Notes under the pieces: model-generated
What the model saw: the letters and a program-made list of their open reading frames with translations, nothing else
Database searches by the model: none
Told to the model about the DNA's origin: nothing
Program-made: the position numbers and the translations under genes
NCBI GenBank assembly: GCA_964547135.1
Contig: CAZJMK010000002.1
Location: 65,716-129,715, forward strand
Direction: 5' to 3'
From: JAJXSS01 sp964547135
Lineage (GTDB): Bacteria; Planctomycetota; Phycisphaerae; Phycisphaerales; Phycisphaeraceae
Length of the DNA: 64,000 nt
Shown here: one piece after another, positions 1-9,399 of the stretch
Layout: each line of letters starts with the position of its first letter
Position numbering within the stretch: the stretch's first letter is position 1

Positions 1-1
1 G

Positions 2-958
2 GGCGTGAGGCATGTGTGTCTGCTGGCGAATTGCCGATTGGACGCAGACGCGCCGACGGCCGGCTGGGGCATGCGGAATATCGATTTTGATCGAGCGACA
101 TTGATGATGGTCAGGGAACGATTGGCCAGGCATGATTTGCAGTTGAGTGCGGTGTACCTGAGCAAGCTCGACAGCGCAGGTTTGCTGCTGGGGGAAGCGG
201 GTTGGCAAAAAGAATTGGAGTCAGTGGCAGCCATGGTGGCAGCGGCGGGTGCGGCGGGTGTGCCGAGGGTGGAGTACAGCCTGCTCGCGTCGGCGGTGGT
301 GCGATGTCGGGGGCATGAGCCGACGGGGTATTTCAAGGTGGGCGATGGTCGGGGTGGTGCGGTGCGGACACACTTTGATGCGACGTTGGCAGTCGGCGGT
401 GATGATGGAAGTGTGATCAGCAGTGAACAGATGTGGGAGCGGATTGAGCGATTTGTGCGACACATCGTGCCGGTGGCGGAAGCGCATCGTGTGATGTTGG
501 CTTGTCACCCGGATGACCCGCCGACGGAGATGTTGTGGGGACAGCGACATGTGCTGCATCGGCCGGCAGGGTTGCGACGGCTGCTGGCGCTGCATGATTC
601 GCCGTGGCATGGATTGTTGTATTGCTGCGGGACGATGGCGGAGGCTGGGGTCGATGTGGCGGAAGGTTTGCGCACGTTTTTACGGATGGGCCGGGTGTTC
701 GATGTGGACCTGCGTAATGTGCATGGCACGGTGCCCTGTTATCAGGAAGATTTCATCAACAGCGGTCAACTGGATGTCGCGGGGTTGGTGCGACTATTGG
801 CAGAGCATCGGTACGAAGGGTTGATATCGATTGATCATGTGCCGACGCTGGCGGGGGATGATGATCAGTGGGTGGGGCAGGCCTGGTCACTGGGCTACCT
901 GCAGGCACTGGTGGATCAGGCGGTGATGCCCACGGCGGAAACATGGAAAAAGGATTGA
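2..958 (+). CDS. Mannonate dehydratase (UxuA)-like protein, 5' end probably outside window
   Basis: The open frame runs in from the window edge. A GTG at 5 is the first possible start inside, so the N-terminus is probably missing. The C-terminal two thirds read like UxuA, the TIM-barrel metal-dependent enzyme that dehydrates D-mannonate to 2-keto-3-deoxygluconate in hexuronate catabolism. Visible family features are CHPDDPP in mid-protein, FDVDLRNVHG, YQEDFINSGQLD, and a late IDHVPTLAGD in the place of the family's RPDHG. At 317 residues it is shorter than usual UxuA (about 350-395). It lies 3 nt upstream of a sulfatase and heads a plus-strand polysaccharide operon, which fits degradation of a uronate-containing, sulfated glycan. 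A divergent TIM-barrel isomerase remains possible. Confidence 0.75.
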   Translation, partial: GVRHVCLLANCRLDADAPTAGWGMRNIDFDRATLMMVRERLARHDLQLSAVYLSKLDSAGLLLGEAGWQKELESVAAMVAAAGAAGVPRVEYSLLASAVVRCRGHEPTGYFKVGDGRGGAVRTHFDATLAVGGDDGSVISSEQMWERIERFVRHIVPVAEAHRVMLACHPDDPPTEMLWGQRHVLHRPAGLRRLLALHDSPWHGLLYCCGTMAEAGVDVAEGLRTFLRMGRVFDVDLRNVHGTVPCYQEDFINSGQLDVAGLVRLLAEHRYEGLISIDHVPTLAGDDDQWVGQAWSLGYLQALVDQAVMPTAETWKKD

Positions 959-961
959 ACC

Positions 962-2314
962 ATGAAGTGCCCGAACATTTTGTTTTTGATGAGCGATGAA
1001 CACCGTGCGGATGTGAGCGGGTTTGAGGGGAACAAGGTGGTGCGTACGCCTTGCCTGGATCGATTGGCGGAGACGGGGGTTCGCTTTTCACACTGTTATG
1101 CACCGTCGCCGGTGTGTGTGCCGGGCAGGCAGGCGATGATGGCTGGGCGATATTGTCATTCGCTGGGCGTGCTGGGTTTTTGGGACGACCTGCACCCGTT
1201 TGAGATGACGTTTGCAAGACGGTTTGCGCAACATGGGTATCGCACGGTGTGTTGCGGGAAACTGCATCATCATGGGCAGGACCAGATGCAGGGCTGGACG
1301 CATCGCCCGGTGGGGGATTTGAGCGTGGCAGCGCGATACGTGGAAGGACGGGTGGCATGTGAGCATGACCGACCCCCGGCAGAGGCGGGCACGGGGAAAT
1401 GGTCGATGCAAAAGGAAGTCGAACGGGCGGGGGTGGGCGATGGGCCTTGCCAGATTTTCGATGCGGCTGCGGTGGACGGGGCGATTCGATTCATATACGA
1501 GCATTTCAATTCGTCAGCTTACGATCGACCGCAGCGTCATCAGCCGATGTTGTTGAAGGTGAGTTTGATTCAGCCGCATTACCCGTTTTTCACGGATCAG
1601 GCGAAGTTTGATTATTACCTGAATCGTGTGCCGGTGTTTGATGAAAAGGCACCGGCAGAGCCGTTGTGTCAAAAGCATCGCAAGTCGTTGGTGCAGGCGA
1701 CGGCCAGGGAACGTCGGCGGGCGACGGCAGCGTACTACGGCATGATCGAAACCATCGATCAGCAATTTCAACGGGTGATCGATGCACTGCATCAGGTCGG
1801 ACAGAGCCTGGACGATTGGATCGTGATTTACACCAGCGACCACGGCGAAATGCTGGGGCAACACGGGCTGTGGGAAAAGAACAGTTTTTTTGAGGCAAGT
1901 GTTCGTGTGCCACTGGTCATGCGCTGGCCGGGAATACTGCCCGCGGGAATGTCGGTGGAGCAGAATGTGAACCTGATCGATTTGTTTGCGACGTTGTGCG
2001 AACTGGCGGGCATCAGCGTGCCCGAAGGGTTGGACAGTCGCAGTTTTGTGCCGCTGATTCGGGGGGATGGCGGTTCGTGGGAGAACGTGACGTTGAGTTG
2101 GGAATCGCAATCCAAGGGCGTGATGGTGAAGCAGGATGAGTTTAAGTACATGACGTTCGGGGATGGTACGCCGGAGGTGTTTTTTGATTTGGCGACGGAC
2201 CCCGGCGAAACGAGGAATGGGGTGAATGATGTGCGTTATGCGGAGGTATTAAAGTCGCTGCGACAGCGCGAGGCACGGGTGCGAGAACAGGTGAACGCGG
2301 GGAAAAGAATGTGA
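962..2314 (+). CDS. Sulfatase (formylglycine-dependent, type I)
   Basis: A 450-residue alkaline-phosphatase-fold sulfatase that would hydrolyse sulfate esters from a glycan. The N-terminus PNILFLMSDEHRAD carries the first metal-binding Asp. Cys52 sits in C-V-P-G-R (C-x-P-x-R), the site converted to formylglycine by a maturase not seen here. YTSDHGEMLGQHGLWEKN near residues 290-310 supplies the second metal and substrate residues. No signal peptide is evident, so the enzyme looks cytoplasmic, or its export signal is not recognisable. It starts 3 nt after the UxuA-like stop and its stop overlaps the next start (GTGA at 2311), so it is translationally coupled. The substrate cannot be read from sequence. 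Confidence 0.9.
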   Translation: MKCPNILFLMSDEHRADVSGFEGNKVVRTPCLDRLAETGVRFSHCYAPSPVCVPGRQAMMAGRYCHSLGVLGFWDDLHPFEMTFARRFAQHGYRTVCCGKLHHHGQDQMQGWTHRPVGDLSVAARYVEGRVACEHDRPPAEAGTGKWSMQKEVERAGVGDGPCQIFDAAAVDGAIRFIYEHFNSSAYDRPQRHQPMLLKVSLIQPHYPFFTDQAKFDYYLNRVPVFDEKAPAEPLCQKHRKSLVQATARERRRATAAYYGMIETIDQQFQRVIDALHQVGQSLDDWIVIYTSDHGEMLGQHGLWEKNSFFEASVRVPLVMRWPGILPAGMSVEQNVNLIDLFATLCELAGISVPEGLDSRSFVPLIRGDGGSWENVTLSWESQSKGVMVKQDEFKYMTFGDGTPEVFFDLATDPGETRNGVNDVRYAEVLKSLRQREARVREQVNAGKRM

Positions 2315-3591
2315 GCCGATTCAGCATACGCCGGGATGAAGATGGATGGGGCTTTGTCACCCCGCAGGGAAAGCGAACGTACCTGCAGGGTATCAATCAC
2401 CTGGAAACCGTATTTCAGGGTCAGACAATCGAAGGAAGTGCAGGCGAGATTCAACGACGGTGCGAGGAAGTGCAGCATCATTTGCGAAGGTGGGGGTTCA
2501 ACTGTCTGGGCAGTGGTTTAGCACCAAGGTTTGTACAACGATGGTTTGCTGATTGGCCGTATATGGCTGAGGTGGATGTGACGACGAATTCGCACTGGCT
2601 GACACCAGGGCGATTCGTGTACCCGGATGTGTTTACACCGGCGTTTGCGCAGCGGGTTGGCGAACAGGTCGGCAAGGTGTGTCGTGAAGTCGCGGGTGAC
2701 CCGCAATGCGTGGGCTATTACTGGACGGATACACCGCAGTGGGACCTGGATCGAGCACAAGCGACGCGTGGTACGGATTGGGTCACCGCCGTTCGCAGAC
2801 TATCGGCAGAGGCAGCGGGCAAGCAGGACTATATTCAGTGGTTGCTGCAAAAATATGGATCACTGGATCAACTCAACCGGGCCTACGGCACGGCATTTCG
2901 GGAACGAACCGACCTGCTTGCAAGCCCGTTGTTCACGCTGGACCGCCATCGTCCGCAAATACGTGATGACGATCTGTCGTATTTGGGACGGATCGCAGCA
3001 AAGCTGTACCAAATCATCGCCCGTGCGTTTGATGAACATGACCGTGACGCTCTGCAGCTTGGGGAACGTTATAAAGCCAACGATCATCCGCCGGAGGTGT
3101 TGTGGGCTGCGGCAAGGTATGCGGATGTATTGTCGGTTCAACCCGGCCCGTGCTGCGGGCCTGCGCCGGGGCCGGGGTGTGATGAATTGATTTTTGATAC
3201 GAACTATTTCCGGAAGCTGCACGAAATCACAGGCAAGCCTGTACTGGTGTCGGATCATCAGGTGAGTTTTCCGTCAACAGATTCGCCCATCACGCTCTGG
3301 CATCAAATGCCCACGCAAGCTGCGGCTGCGAAGGCGGAGGCGAATTTTCAAACGGCGGCCGCACGGTTGAACTTTGTGGTTGGTTATCAGCGCTGTCAAT
3401 ACATGGATCGTTATGACCCAGCCCGCGGACTGACCAAACGCGGACTGGTGAATGAACAATTGCTACCGCATGAAACCCTGGTGCAGCAATTGCAATTGGC
3501 TCATGATGAAGTTCAAACCATTCGCAGTCGGGCGGATGGGCAACAAGGGTGTCGAATTGTCGGGTCAACAGAGGACAATCGCAGTGAATGA
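2311..3591 (+). CDS. Putative glycoside hydrolase (agarase/GH5-like TIM barrel)
   Basis: A 426-residue protein starting at a GTG that overlaps the sulfatase stop by 4 nt. Features resemble clan GH-A beta-agarase/GH5-like hydrolases: YLQGINHLE early, LRRWGFNCLG, then GYYWTDTPQWDL near residues 130-142 and LGERYKANDHPPE near 250. Family and catalytic acids were not assigned with certainty. No signal peptide is visible, in contrast to the secreted GH10 at the end of the operon, so it may act on imported oligosaccharides. It overlaps the following dehydratase start by 8 nt. The assignment rests on overall pattern, not on a diagnostic motif. Confidence 0.6.
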   Translation: MSRFSIRRDEDGWGFVTPQGKRTYLQGINHLETVFQGQTIEGSAGEIQRRCEEVQHHLRRWGFNCLGSGLAPRFVQRWFADWPYMAEVDVTTNSHWLTPGRFVYPDVFTPAFAQRVGEQVGKVCREVAGDPQCVGYYWTDTPQWDLDRAQATRGTDWVTAVRRLSAEAAGKQDYIQWLLQKYGSLDQLNRAYGTAFRERTDLLASPLFTLDRHRPQIRDDDLSYLGRIAAKLYQIIARAFDEHDRDALQLGERYKANDHPPEVLWAAARYADVLSVQPGPCCGPAPGPGCDELIFDTNYFRKLHEITGKPVLVSDHQVSFPSTDSPITLWHQMPTQAAAAKAEANFQTAAARLNFVVGYQRCQYMDRYDPARGLTKRGLVNEQLLPHETLVQQLQLAHDEVQTIRSRADGQQGCRIVGSTEDNRSE

Positions 3592-4753
3592 TCGCATTGA
3601 AAAAGTCGAAGCAATGATGATTCGCATACCACGCGACACCCCGTACCTGGGCAAGTTGGAAAAGGGGGTAAAGGTGACCGCGCAGGGGTATTTTGTGCGC
3701 CCGGGCAATCGCAGTGTGTATTCGATTCACGATCAATCGCTGCTGGTGAAAATCACCACCGAGTCGGGCGTCGTCGGCTGGGGGGAGTGTGTGGCCTTTG
3801 TCGCACCGCAGGCACCGCTGGCGTTCATTGAAGAAGTGCTTGGGCCGTTGGTGGTCGGGCGGCAGGTTTGCACGCCGGCGGTGATTTACCATGAGTTGTA
3901 CGACCTGATGCGGGTGCGCGGTTTCTTCGGCGGCGACTATCACGATGCCCTGGCAGCGATCGACATCGCGTTGTGGGATGCGTTTGGCAAACAGGTCGGT
4001 CAGCCGTTGTGCAACCTGCTGGGCGGGGCGTCGAGTCAAGTGATCAAGGCGTATGTGTCGGGGTTGCCGATGCCGACGCTGGAGGAGCGCGTGACCCTTG
4101 CCGGGCAGTGGCAGGCACGAGGGTTTGATGCGATCAAGTTCGCGGCTGCGGTGGCGCATGAAGGCACGGTGAAGGAAATGCAGGCCTTGCGACAGGGACT
4201 GGGCGCGGGGATGAAAATCATGTGCGACATGCACTGGAAGCACAGCGCTGCTGAGGCAATTGCACTGATTGATCAGATGAATGAATTTGCTTTGTGTGTC
4301 GCCGAGGCGCCCTGCCGACCGGAGGATGTGCAAGGTCAGGCAAAGGTGGCGGCAGCGGTGCGATGCCCGGTGGGTATCGGCGAAGAATTGCGCACGGTGT
4401 TTGAATTTCTGCCACGGTTTGAACGACGCGCCGTCGGCGTAGCGCAGCCGGAAATGGGGCGAACGGGCGTCACCAGTTTCATGGAAATCGGTCAACTGGC
4501 GCGGGCGTTTGGTTGTCCGCTGATGCCTCATGCGAGCATCGGCATCGGGTTGTTTCAGGCAGCGAGCCTGCATGCGGCTGCGGCGCTTTGCGATGTGCCG
4601 TATCACGAATATCAGCATTCGATTTTCGACAAAAACCTTGGTTATGTGAAAACCGACATGCGCTGCGAGCAGGGATATTTTCATTTGCCGACGGGGCCGG
4701 GGGTTGGAGCGGAACCGACGGAAGCGGCGCTTGCGTGTTGCATCAAGCCATGA
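3584..4753 (+). CDS. Enolase-superfamily sugar acid dehydratase (galactonate dehydratase-like)
   Basis: A mandelate racemase/muconate lactonizing-type protein of 389 residues, likely dehydrating an aldonic or uronic acid. The GTG at 3584 is chosen because a GAGG Shine-Dalgarno lies about 10 nt upstream and family homology begins there. The frame extends upstream, but that part overlaps the preceding gene and is not family-like. Metal ligands fit Asp215 (in CDMHW), Glu241 (AEAP) and Glu267 (GIGEEL). His217 and His316 (MPHASIG) fit the catalytic residues of the DgoD subgroup. Its stop overlaps the next start (ATGA at 4750). With the UxuA-like gene it suggests acid-sugar catabolism toward a KDG-type intermediate. 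Confidence 0.85.
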   Translation: MNDRIEKVEAMMIRIPRDTPYLGKLEKGVKVTAQGYFVRPGNRSVYSIHDQSLLVKITTESGVVGWGECVAFVAPQAPLAFIEEVLGPLVVGRQVCTPAVIYHELYDLMRVRGFFGGDYHDALAAIDIALWDAFGKQVGQPLCNLLGGASSQVIKAYVSGLPMPTLEERVTLAGQWQARGFDAIKFAAAVAHEGTVKEMQALRQGLGAGMKIMCDMHWKHSAAEAIALIDQMNEFALCVAEAPCRPEDVQGQAKVAAAVRCPVGIGEELRTVFEFLPRFERRAVGVAQPEMGRTGVTSFMEIGQLARAFGCPLMPHASIGIGLFQAASLHAAAALCDVPYHEYQHSIFDKNLGYVKTDMRCEQGYFHLPTGPGVGAEPTEAALACCIKP

Positions 4754-6228
4754 TGAAGCAAACACCAATCAACCTGTATGCCGTGCCCGACGACCTGTTG
4801 CAGCAGGCGATCGCGCTGGAGGTGCGCGCGCGGGGCGATGATGGTTGGCAGCGTGTGCCGCTAGCCAAGGCGGATTCGATGTCGGAGCAGCCTCATGCCC
4901 ATGGCGGGGCGGAGGCGTGGGCGGTGCTGGCGTTTGTCGGAACCATCGAATGTCGTGTGACCATGGCGCAAACGGTGGTTCACGCCATGATTCGGCCGTC
5001 GCTGCGTGAACCGGTGGCGGTGCAAACGGAAGGTTGTGCACTCAGGTTCACCCTTGAAAAGCCGCGTTACGTGGTGGTGGAAATCAACCATGTCGATGGG
5101 CTGGGGCAGCCGACGACGCTGCCGAGGTACACCTTGTATTTGCTGACCGAAGCGCCGGACGAGGCGACGCCGGCGAACGATGACGTGGGGGTGTGTCGGT
5201 TGGAAGCGGGGCATCATGAGCCGACGGTTTTTGAGGATGGGCGATATCACACCTACTGGCTGAGGCCGGGGGTGCATACGGTGGCGGGGGAACTGTTGCG
5301 TTTGCATTCGCGGTGTCGTTTGCACTTGGAAGGGGGTGCGTATCTGCGTGCGTATGTGCATGCGGATGGGGCGGAGGATTTGACCATCGATGGGCATGGG
5401 GTGATTGACGGCACGGGCGTCAACTGTCGCAGCAAGGAATGGCGTGACGATGGTGACGCAGCGTTTGTGTTGATTCGACATGGGCGCAAGGTGCGATGGA
5501 ACGGGCCGACGATTTACAATGCGCCGTTTTGGAATTGGGTGTTGCATGGCGGAAGCGACATTGGGGTGCGTCGATACAAGTGCATCGGTTGGCGGATGAA
5601 TAACGACGGCCTTCAGCCACGTAATTGTGAAGACATGACGGTGGAACAGTGCTTCCTCAAATGTGCGGACGATTGCGTGGCGATTAAAAGCAGGCGGTCG
5701 GCGGCGATGCGTTTTGGGCGGTTGCGGTTTCGTGAACTGGTGCTATGGAACGATCACCCGGGCAATGTGGTGGAAATCGGTCACACGTCACAGGCGGATT
5801 ATCTGTCGGATGTTCGTTTTGAAAACATCGAAGTGGTACACGCGGAGTCGCCGAAGGACGATCGGTTTATCATCAGCATTTTTTTGGTGGACCACTGCAC
5901 GGTGGCGGATGTGGTGTATGACGGGTTTTATGTCGAAGGTTTTTTAACGATGCGTGATGTCGGGTTGCAGATTGCATCATCACGGTACAGCACGGACGAT
6001 CAGCGCGGAAGGATTGTTCGGGTGCGGGTGAAAAACTATCATCGTGATTCAGCCATCGCACCGATCGTGCTGCGTGGTGTTGATGAAACGCACAACATAG
6101 ATGATGTGACGATCGGGCCGATGTATCGGGTGACGGCGGGGCAGTCTGCGGGCGAGTCAAAACGATGGGTGATGCCGAAAACGGAGGCGGTCCATGCGGT
6201 GAATGTACGGGTTGTCGGTGAATTGTGA
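4750..6228 (+). CDS. Glycoside hydrolase family 28-like (polygalacturonase-like beta-helix)
   Basis: A 492-residue right-handed beta-helix enzyme. ATG 4750 overlaps the previous stop (ATGA); an in-frame extension upstream lies inside the previous gene and was rejected. The N-terminal 150 residues are a beta-rich accessory region. WLRPGVHTV and LTIDGHGVIDGTGV open the helix. GH28-type acids are visible as Asp286 (NNDGLQ) and Asp307-Asp308 (CADDCVAIK), with His345 (GNVVEIGH). This arrangement is typical of polygalacturonases and related rhamnosidases or xylogalacturonases, though the usual RIK motif is not obvious. No signal peptide is seen. The operon context points to pectin or another uronate polymer. 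Confidence 0.85.
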   Translation: MMKQTPINLYAVPDDLLQQAIALEVRARGDDGWQRVPLAKADSMSEQPHAHGGAEAWAVLAFVGTIECRVTMAQTVVHAMIRPSLREPVAVQTEGCALRFTLEKPRYVVVEINHVDGLGQPTTLPRYTLYLLTEAPDEATPANDDVGVCRLEAGHHEPTVFEDGRYHTYWLRPGVHTVAGELLRLHSRCRLHLEGGAYLRAYVHADGAEDLTIDGHGVIDGTGVNCRSKEWRDDGDAAFVLIRHGRKVRWNGPTIYNAPFWNWVLHGGSDIGVRRYKCIGWRMNNDGLQPRNCEDMTVEQCFLKCADDCVAIKSRRSAAMRFGRLRFRELVLWNDHPGNVVEIGHTSQADYLSDVRFENIEVVHAESPKDDRFIISIFLVDHCTVADVVYDGFYVEGFLTMRDVGLQIASSRYSTDDQRGRIVRVRVKNYHRDSAIAPIVLRGVDETHNIDDVTIGPMYRVTAGQSAGESKRWVMPKTEAVHAVNVRVVGEL

Positions 6229-6272
6229 TGAGCGAAGAACGGTGAATGGTTGAATTGATGAAGGAGTTTTTC

Positions 6273-7757
6273 ATGCCGGAGGTACGACCGAACATTCTGT
6301 TTATTTTCCCGGATCAATGGCGGGGCGATTGTCTGGGTTCGCTGGGTCACCCGGTGGTCGAAACACCCTATTTGGATGAACTGGCATCGCAGGGTGTCAC
6401 CTTCACACGAGCTTACAGCAACTGCCCCAGTTGCATCGCTGCCCGTGCCTCGCTGATGACCGGGCTGACACCCAATTCAACCGGTCGGCTGGGTTACCGC
6501 GACGGCGTGACCTGGTTGTACCCCGACACGTTGCCTCGTCTGCTGCGCGACGGGGGGTATCAGACCATCAACGTCGGCAAAACCCATTTTCATCCGCAAC
6601 GCGCTCATCTGGGTTTTGAAATCAATGAGATTTATGACACACAGAAAACCGACCCCTGGTTCGAAGCCGACTACGACCGCTGGCTCAAGGAAAAAACCAA
6701 AGGGCAGATCGTCGATACCACCGTTGACATGAACAGCAACTCATGGCTGGTGCAGCCGTGGGTTCACCCGGAACATTTGCATCCGACCTGCTGGACCAGT
6801 TCGCGCAGCATTGAGTTGTTGGAACGGCGTGACCCGTTGCGGCCGTTTTTCATGATGCTGAGTTATCACCGCCCGCATCCGCCGATTGACCCGCCCTTGT
6901 CGTGGTATCAGCGGTTCATGAACAAGGCGCTGCCGCCGGCGCCGGCGGGTGATTGGGTGCACGAATTGCCGGGCATGAACGACCCGGTGGTCGATTTGCA
7001 GGCGTATCACGGCCAGTTGACCGCAGCGCAATTGGACACCATGCGAAGGGCGTATTACGCGCAGATCGCGCACCTGGATTTTCAAATCGGACGGGTGATA
7101 TGGTGGCTGCAAAAATATGGCAAATGCCTGCAAAACACCTGGATTGTGTTCGCCAGCGATCATGGTGAGTTGCTGGGCGATCACAACCTGTTGCGCAAGT
7201 TCAATGGGTTTGAAGGCTCGGCCCGTGTGCCAATGATTGTGCGTCCGCCGACGACCCCGGCTTATCGTGACATCAGGCGTCATCAGTGCTGCGATCAACC
7301 GGTGGGGCTGCATGATTTTCTGCCCACGATGCTCGACATGGCCGAGCTGTCGTCGATGATTCCGCAAAAGGTGGAGGGGCAAAGTCTGCTGCCGCTCTTG
7401 CGGGGTGAAAATGTCAGCAGTTGGCGAGCGTTTATTCACGGGGAACATTCGCAAAGCCGGGTGCCCGGCGGCGGTTGGCAGTTTGTCGTATCACGACGCT
7501 GGAAGTTCATCTGGCAGACCGGCTCGGGGCGTGAATTTTTGTTTGATCTGCAATACGACCCGGATGAACTGCACAACCTGATTCGCAGTACCAATACTGA
7601 ACATCAAGCCGCGCTGCAGCAGTGTCGGGCGGCGATGATTGAGGTACTGCGTCAACGCCCCGATGACAAATTGACGGACGGAAACCAACTCACCCCCGGC
7701 AACAACCTGCCACCGGTACGCAACTGGCTGCTCGAACAGGTCGGCCTGAAACACTGA
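6273..7757 (+). CDS. Sulfatase with C-x-A-x-R active-site variant
   Basis: A second formylglycine sulfatase of the operon, 494 residues. ATG 6273 has an ideal AAGGAG 6 nt upstream; an upstream in-frame start at 6246 lacks one. The maturation site is Cys54 in C-I-A-A-R, where Ala replaces the usual Pro, a variant known among type I sulfatases. Other family marks are RPNILFIFPDQWRGD at the N-terminus and FASDHGELLGDHNLLRKF near residue 300. It shares only fold-level similarity with the sulfatase at 962-2314, which suggests two differently placed sulfate groups on the substrate. It is followed after 12 nt by the xylanase gene. Confidence 0.9.
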   Translation: MPEVRPNILFIFPDQWRGDCLGSLGHPVVETPYLDELASQGVTFTRAYSNCPSCIAARASLMTGLTPNSTGRLGYRDGVTWLYPDTLPRLLRDGGYQTINVGKTHFHPQRAHLGFEINEIYDTQKTDPWFEADYDRWLKEKTKGQIVDTTVDMNSNSWLVQPWVHPEHLHPTCWTSSRSIELLERRDPLRPFFMMLSYHRPHPPIDPPLSWYQRFMNKALPPAPAGDWVHELPGMNDPVVDLQAYHGQLTAAQLDTMRRAYYAQIAHLDFQIGRVIWWLQKYGKCLQNTWIVFASDHGELLGDHNLLRKFNGFEGSARVPMIVRPPTTPAYRDIRRHQCCDQPVGLHDFLPTMLDMAELSSMIPQKVEGQSLLPLLRGENVSSWRAFIHGEHSQSRVPGGGWQFVVSRRWKFIWQTGSGREFLFDLQYDPDELHNLIRSTNTEHQAALQQCRAAMIEVLRQRPDDKLTDGNQLTPGNNLPPVRNWLLEQVGLKH

Positions 7758-7769
7758 AAGGGTATCATC

Positions 7770-9155
7770 ATGCGCGTTGCCTCGACCATCACCACGTTCC
7801 TTGTGAGCCTCATCATGTTCACCCCGGCCACGCAGGCGGACAACGACTGGCGCAGCATCGCCAACCAGCGCATCGCAGAACTCAGGCAGGGCGACTTTGT
7901 GGTGCAACTGACCGATGCACAGGGCAAGCCCGTCACGCTCAACGGTCCGGCGGAAATTCGTCAGGTGCGATCCCACTTTCATTTTGGCACCTGCTTCGCC
8001 GGCGATGCTCTTTCCGAGGACCCGGTCGAAGTGCGATATCGGCAATTCATTTTGGATCACTTCAACACCCTGGTTTCCGAAAACGACATGAAGTGGAACC
8101 GCAACCAGCCGGAGCCGGGGCCGATGACTTACGACGTGGCGGAACGCATGATGCAATGGGCGGCACAACACAACCTGGCGGTGCGCGGCCACTGCATCGT
8201 CTGGGAAAAGCGCGAGTTCAATCGCAAATGGGTGCGTGAACTCACCGGCGATGCCCTGCGGCAGGCGATCGAGGCCCGCATCGATTCGGTCGTTCCCCAA
8301 TTCAAAGGTCGGCTGATTGCGTGGGATGTCAACAACGAAATGCTCGACGGCAATTTTTACTCGCAGCAACTGGGCGAAGAAATTCGCGCGGATATTTTCC
8401 GGCGCGTGGCCAAGCTCGACCCGGTGACGCCCCTGTTCCTCAATGACTATTCGATATTGGGCAATCAGGTACGCACCCAGGCACTGCTGGATCAGGTGAA
8501 CTGGTTCCGAGAGCGCGGCTGCAAAATCGACGGGCTGGGGGTGCAGGAACATGGATGCGAACGCTTTGCCCGTCTGCCCGCACCCGCCCGGCAAAACAAC
8601 GATGCACCGGCGGAGACAGCAACGACAACCGAAGAAGCAACGACAACGCCCGATGGGTCGGTGACGTTGTCAGCGGAGGAGCGTGAAGCACAGCGGCAGG
8701 CACGGATGGACCAGTCATCGCGCAATATTTACGCCACGCTGGATCAACTGACCGTGGCCGGGGTGCCGATTCATCTGACGGAGATCAGTTCGCGCAGTCG
8801 CAATCATCAGATCAGGGCCGACGGGTTGGAAGTGATGATTCGCACCGCTTTCAGTCACCCGAAGGTGGACGCGATTCTGGTCTGGGGTTTTTGGAGCAAG
8901 CGACACTGGTTCAAGGACGAGGCCGCCCTGGTGGATGATGATTGGAACCTCACGCCTGCGGGCAAGCGCTTGCAACAAATGTTGCTGGAAGAATGGCGCA
9001 CGCGCACCCAGGCAAACATTGATGCGCAGGGGCAGTTACGGTTCCGCGGTTTTTACGGGAGCTATGAAGTGACTTTACCGACCAGCGCTGGGCCACGCAC
9101 GATTCAAGTGAACCTGACGCCACAAGAGCGCCGGGTGGAAGTGACGATGCGCTGA
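7770..9155 (+). CDS. Endo-1,4-beta-xylanase, GH10
   Basis: A 461-residue secreted GH10-family enzyme that cleaves beta-1,4-xylan or a related backbone. Residues 1-23 form a signal peptide ending near TQA. GH10 hallmarks are SENDMKWN, RGHCIVWEK, the acid/base Glu190 in WDVNNEML and the nucleophile Glu338 in HLTEISS. A Thr/Glu/Ala-rich low-complexity insert occupies about residues 270-310, between the two catalytic glutamates, and is unusual for the family. It is the only gene of this operon with a clear export signal, so it may make the first extracellular cut. It is the last gene of the operon. Confidence 0.9.
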   Translation: MRVASTITTFLVSLIMFTPATQADNDWRSIANQRIAELRQGDFVVQLTDAQGKPVTLNGPAEIRQVRSHFHFGTCFAGDALSEDPVEVRYRQFILDHFNTLVSENDMKWNRNQPEPGPMTYDVAERMMQWAAQHNLAVRGHCIVWEKREFNRKWVRELTGDALRQAIEARIDSVVPQFKGRLIAWDVNNEMLDGNFYSQQLGEEIRADIFRRVAKLDPVTPLFLNDYSILGNQVRTQALLDQVNWFRERGCKIDGLGVQEHGCERFARLPAPARQNNDAPAETATTTEEATTTPDGSVTLSAEEREAQRQARMDQSSRNIYATLDQLTVAGVPIHLTEISSRSRNHQIRADGLEVMIRTAFSHPKVDAILVWGFWSKRHWFKDEAALVDDDWNLTPAGKRLQQMLLEEWRTRTQANIDAQGQLRFRGFYGSYEVTLPTSAGPRTIQVNLTPQERRVEVTMR

Positions 9156-9236
9156 AGGCGATGTGGGGGTGATTGCATGATTGGGTAATATTGGTGTATG
9201 ACGCCTTGCCCACCGGGGCAGGGCCGGATGGCTGCA

Positions 9237-9345
9237 CATGGATGGATAATGGATCATGGATGATGGATAATGTTCAGAGAGGATGTTTCTCAATCAACTC
9301 TGGGTTTGTACATCATCCATTATCCTTTATCTATTATCCATCATG
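9237..9345. repeat. Heptamer tandem array with inverted partner
   Basis: 9237-9272 is a run of ATGGATR-type heptamers. 9311-9345 is its near reverse complement (CATCATCC, TATTATCC and related units), about 38 bp away, so the whole could form a long hairpin. It fills most of the gap between the convergent xylanase and O-acetylhomoserine sulfhydrylase genes. At 9354-9390 follows a short unit beginning CGCCGACACAAAGCG that recurs at 10934-10970. Confidence 0.7.
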
Positions 9346-9399
9346 TCCTTGTCGCCGACACAAAGCGTCCGCGCCAAACAAATGCAATCGCTCAATCAC

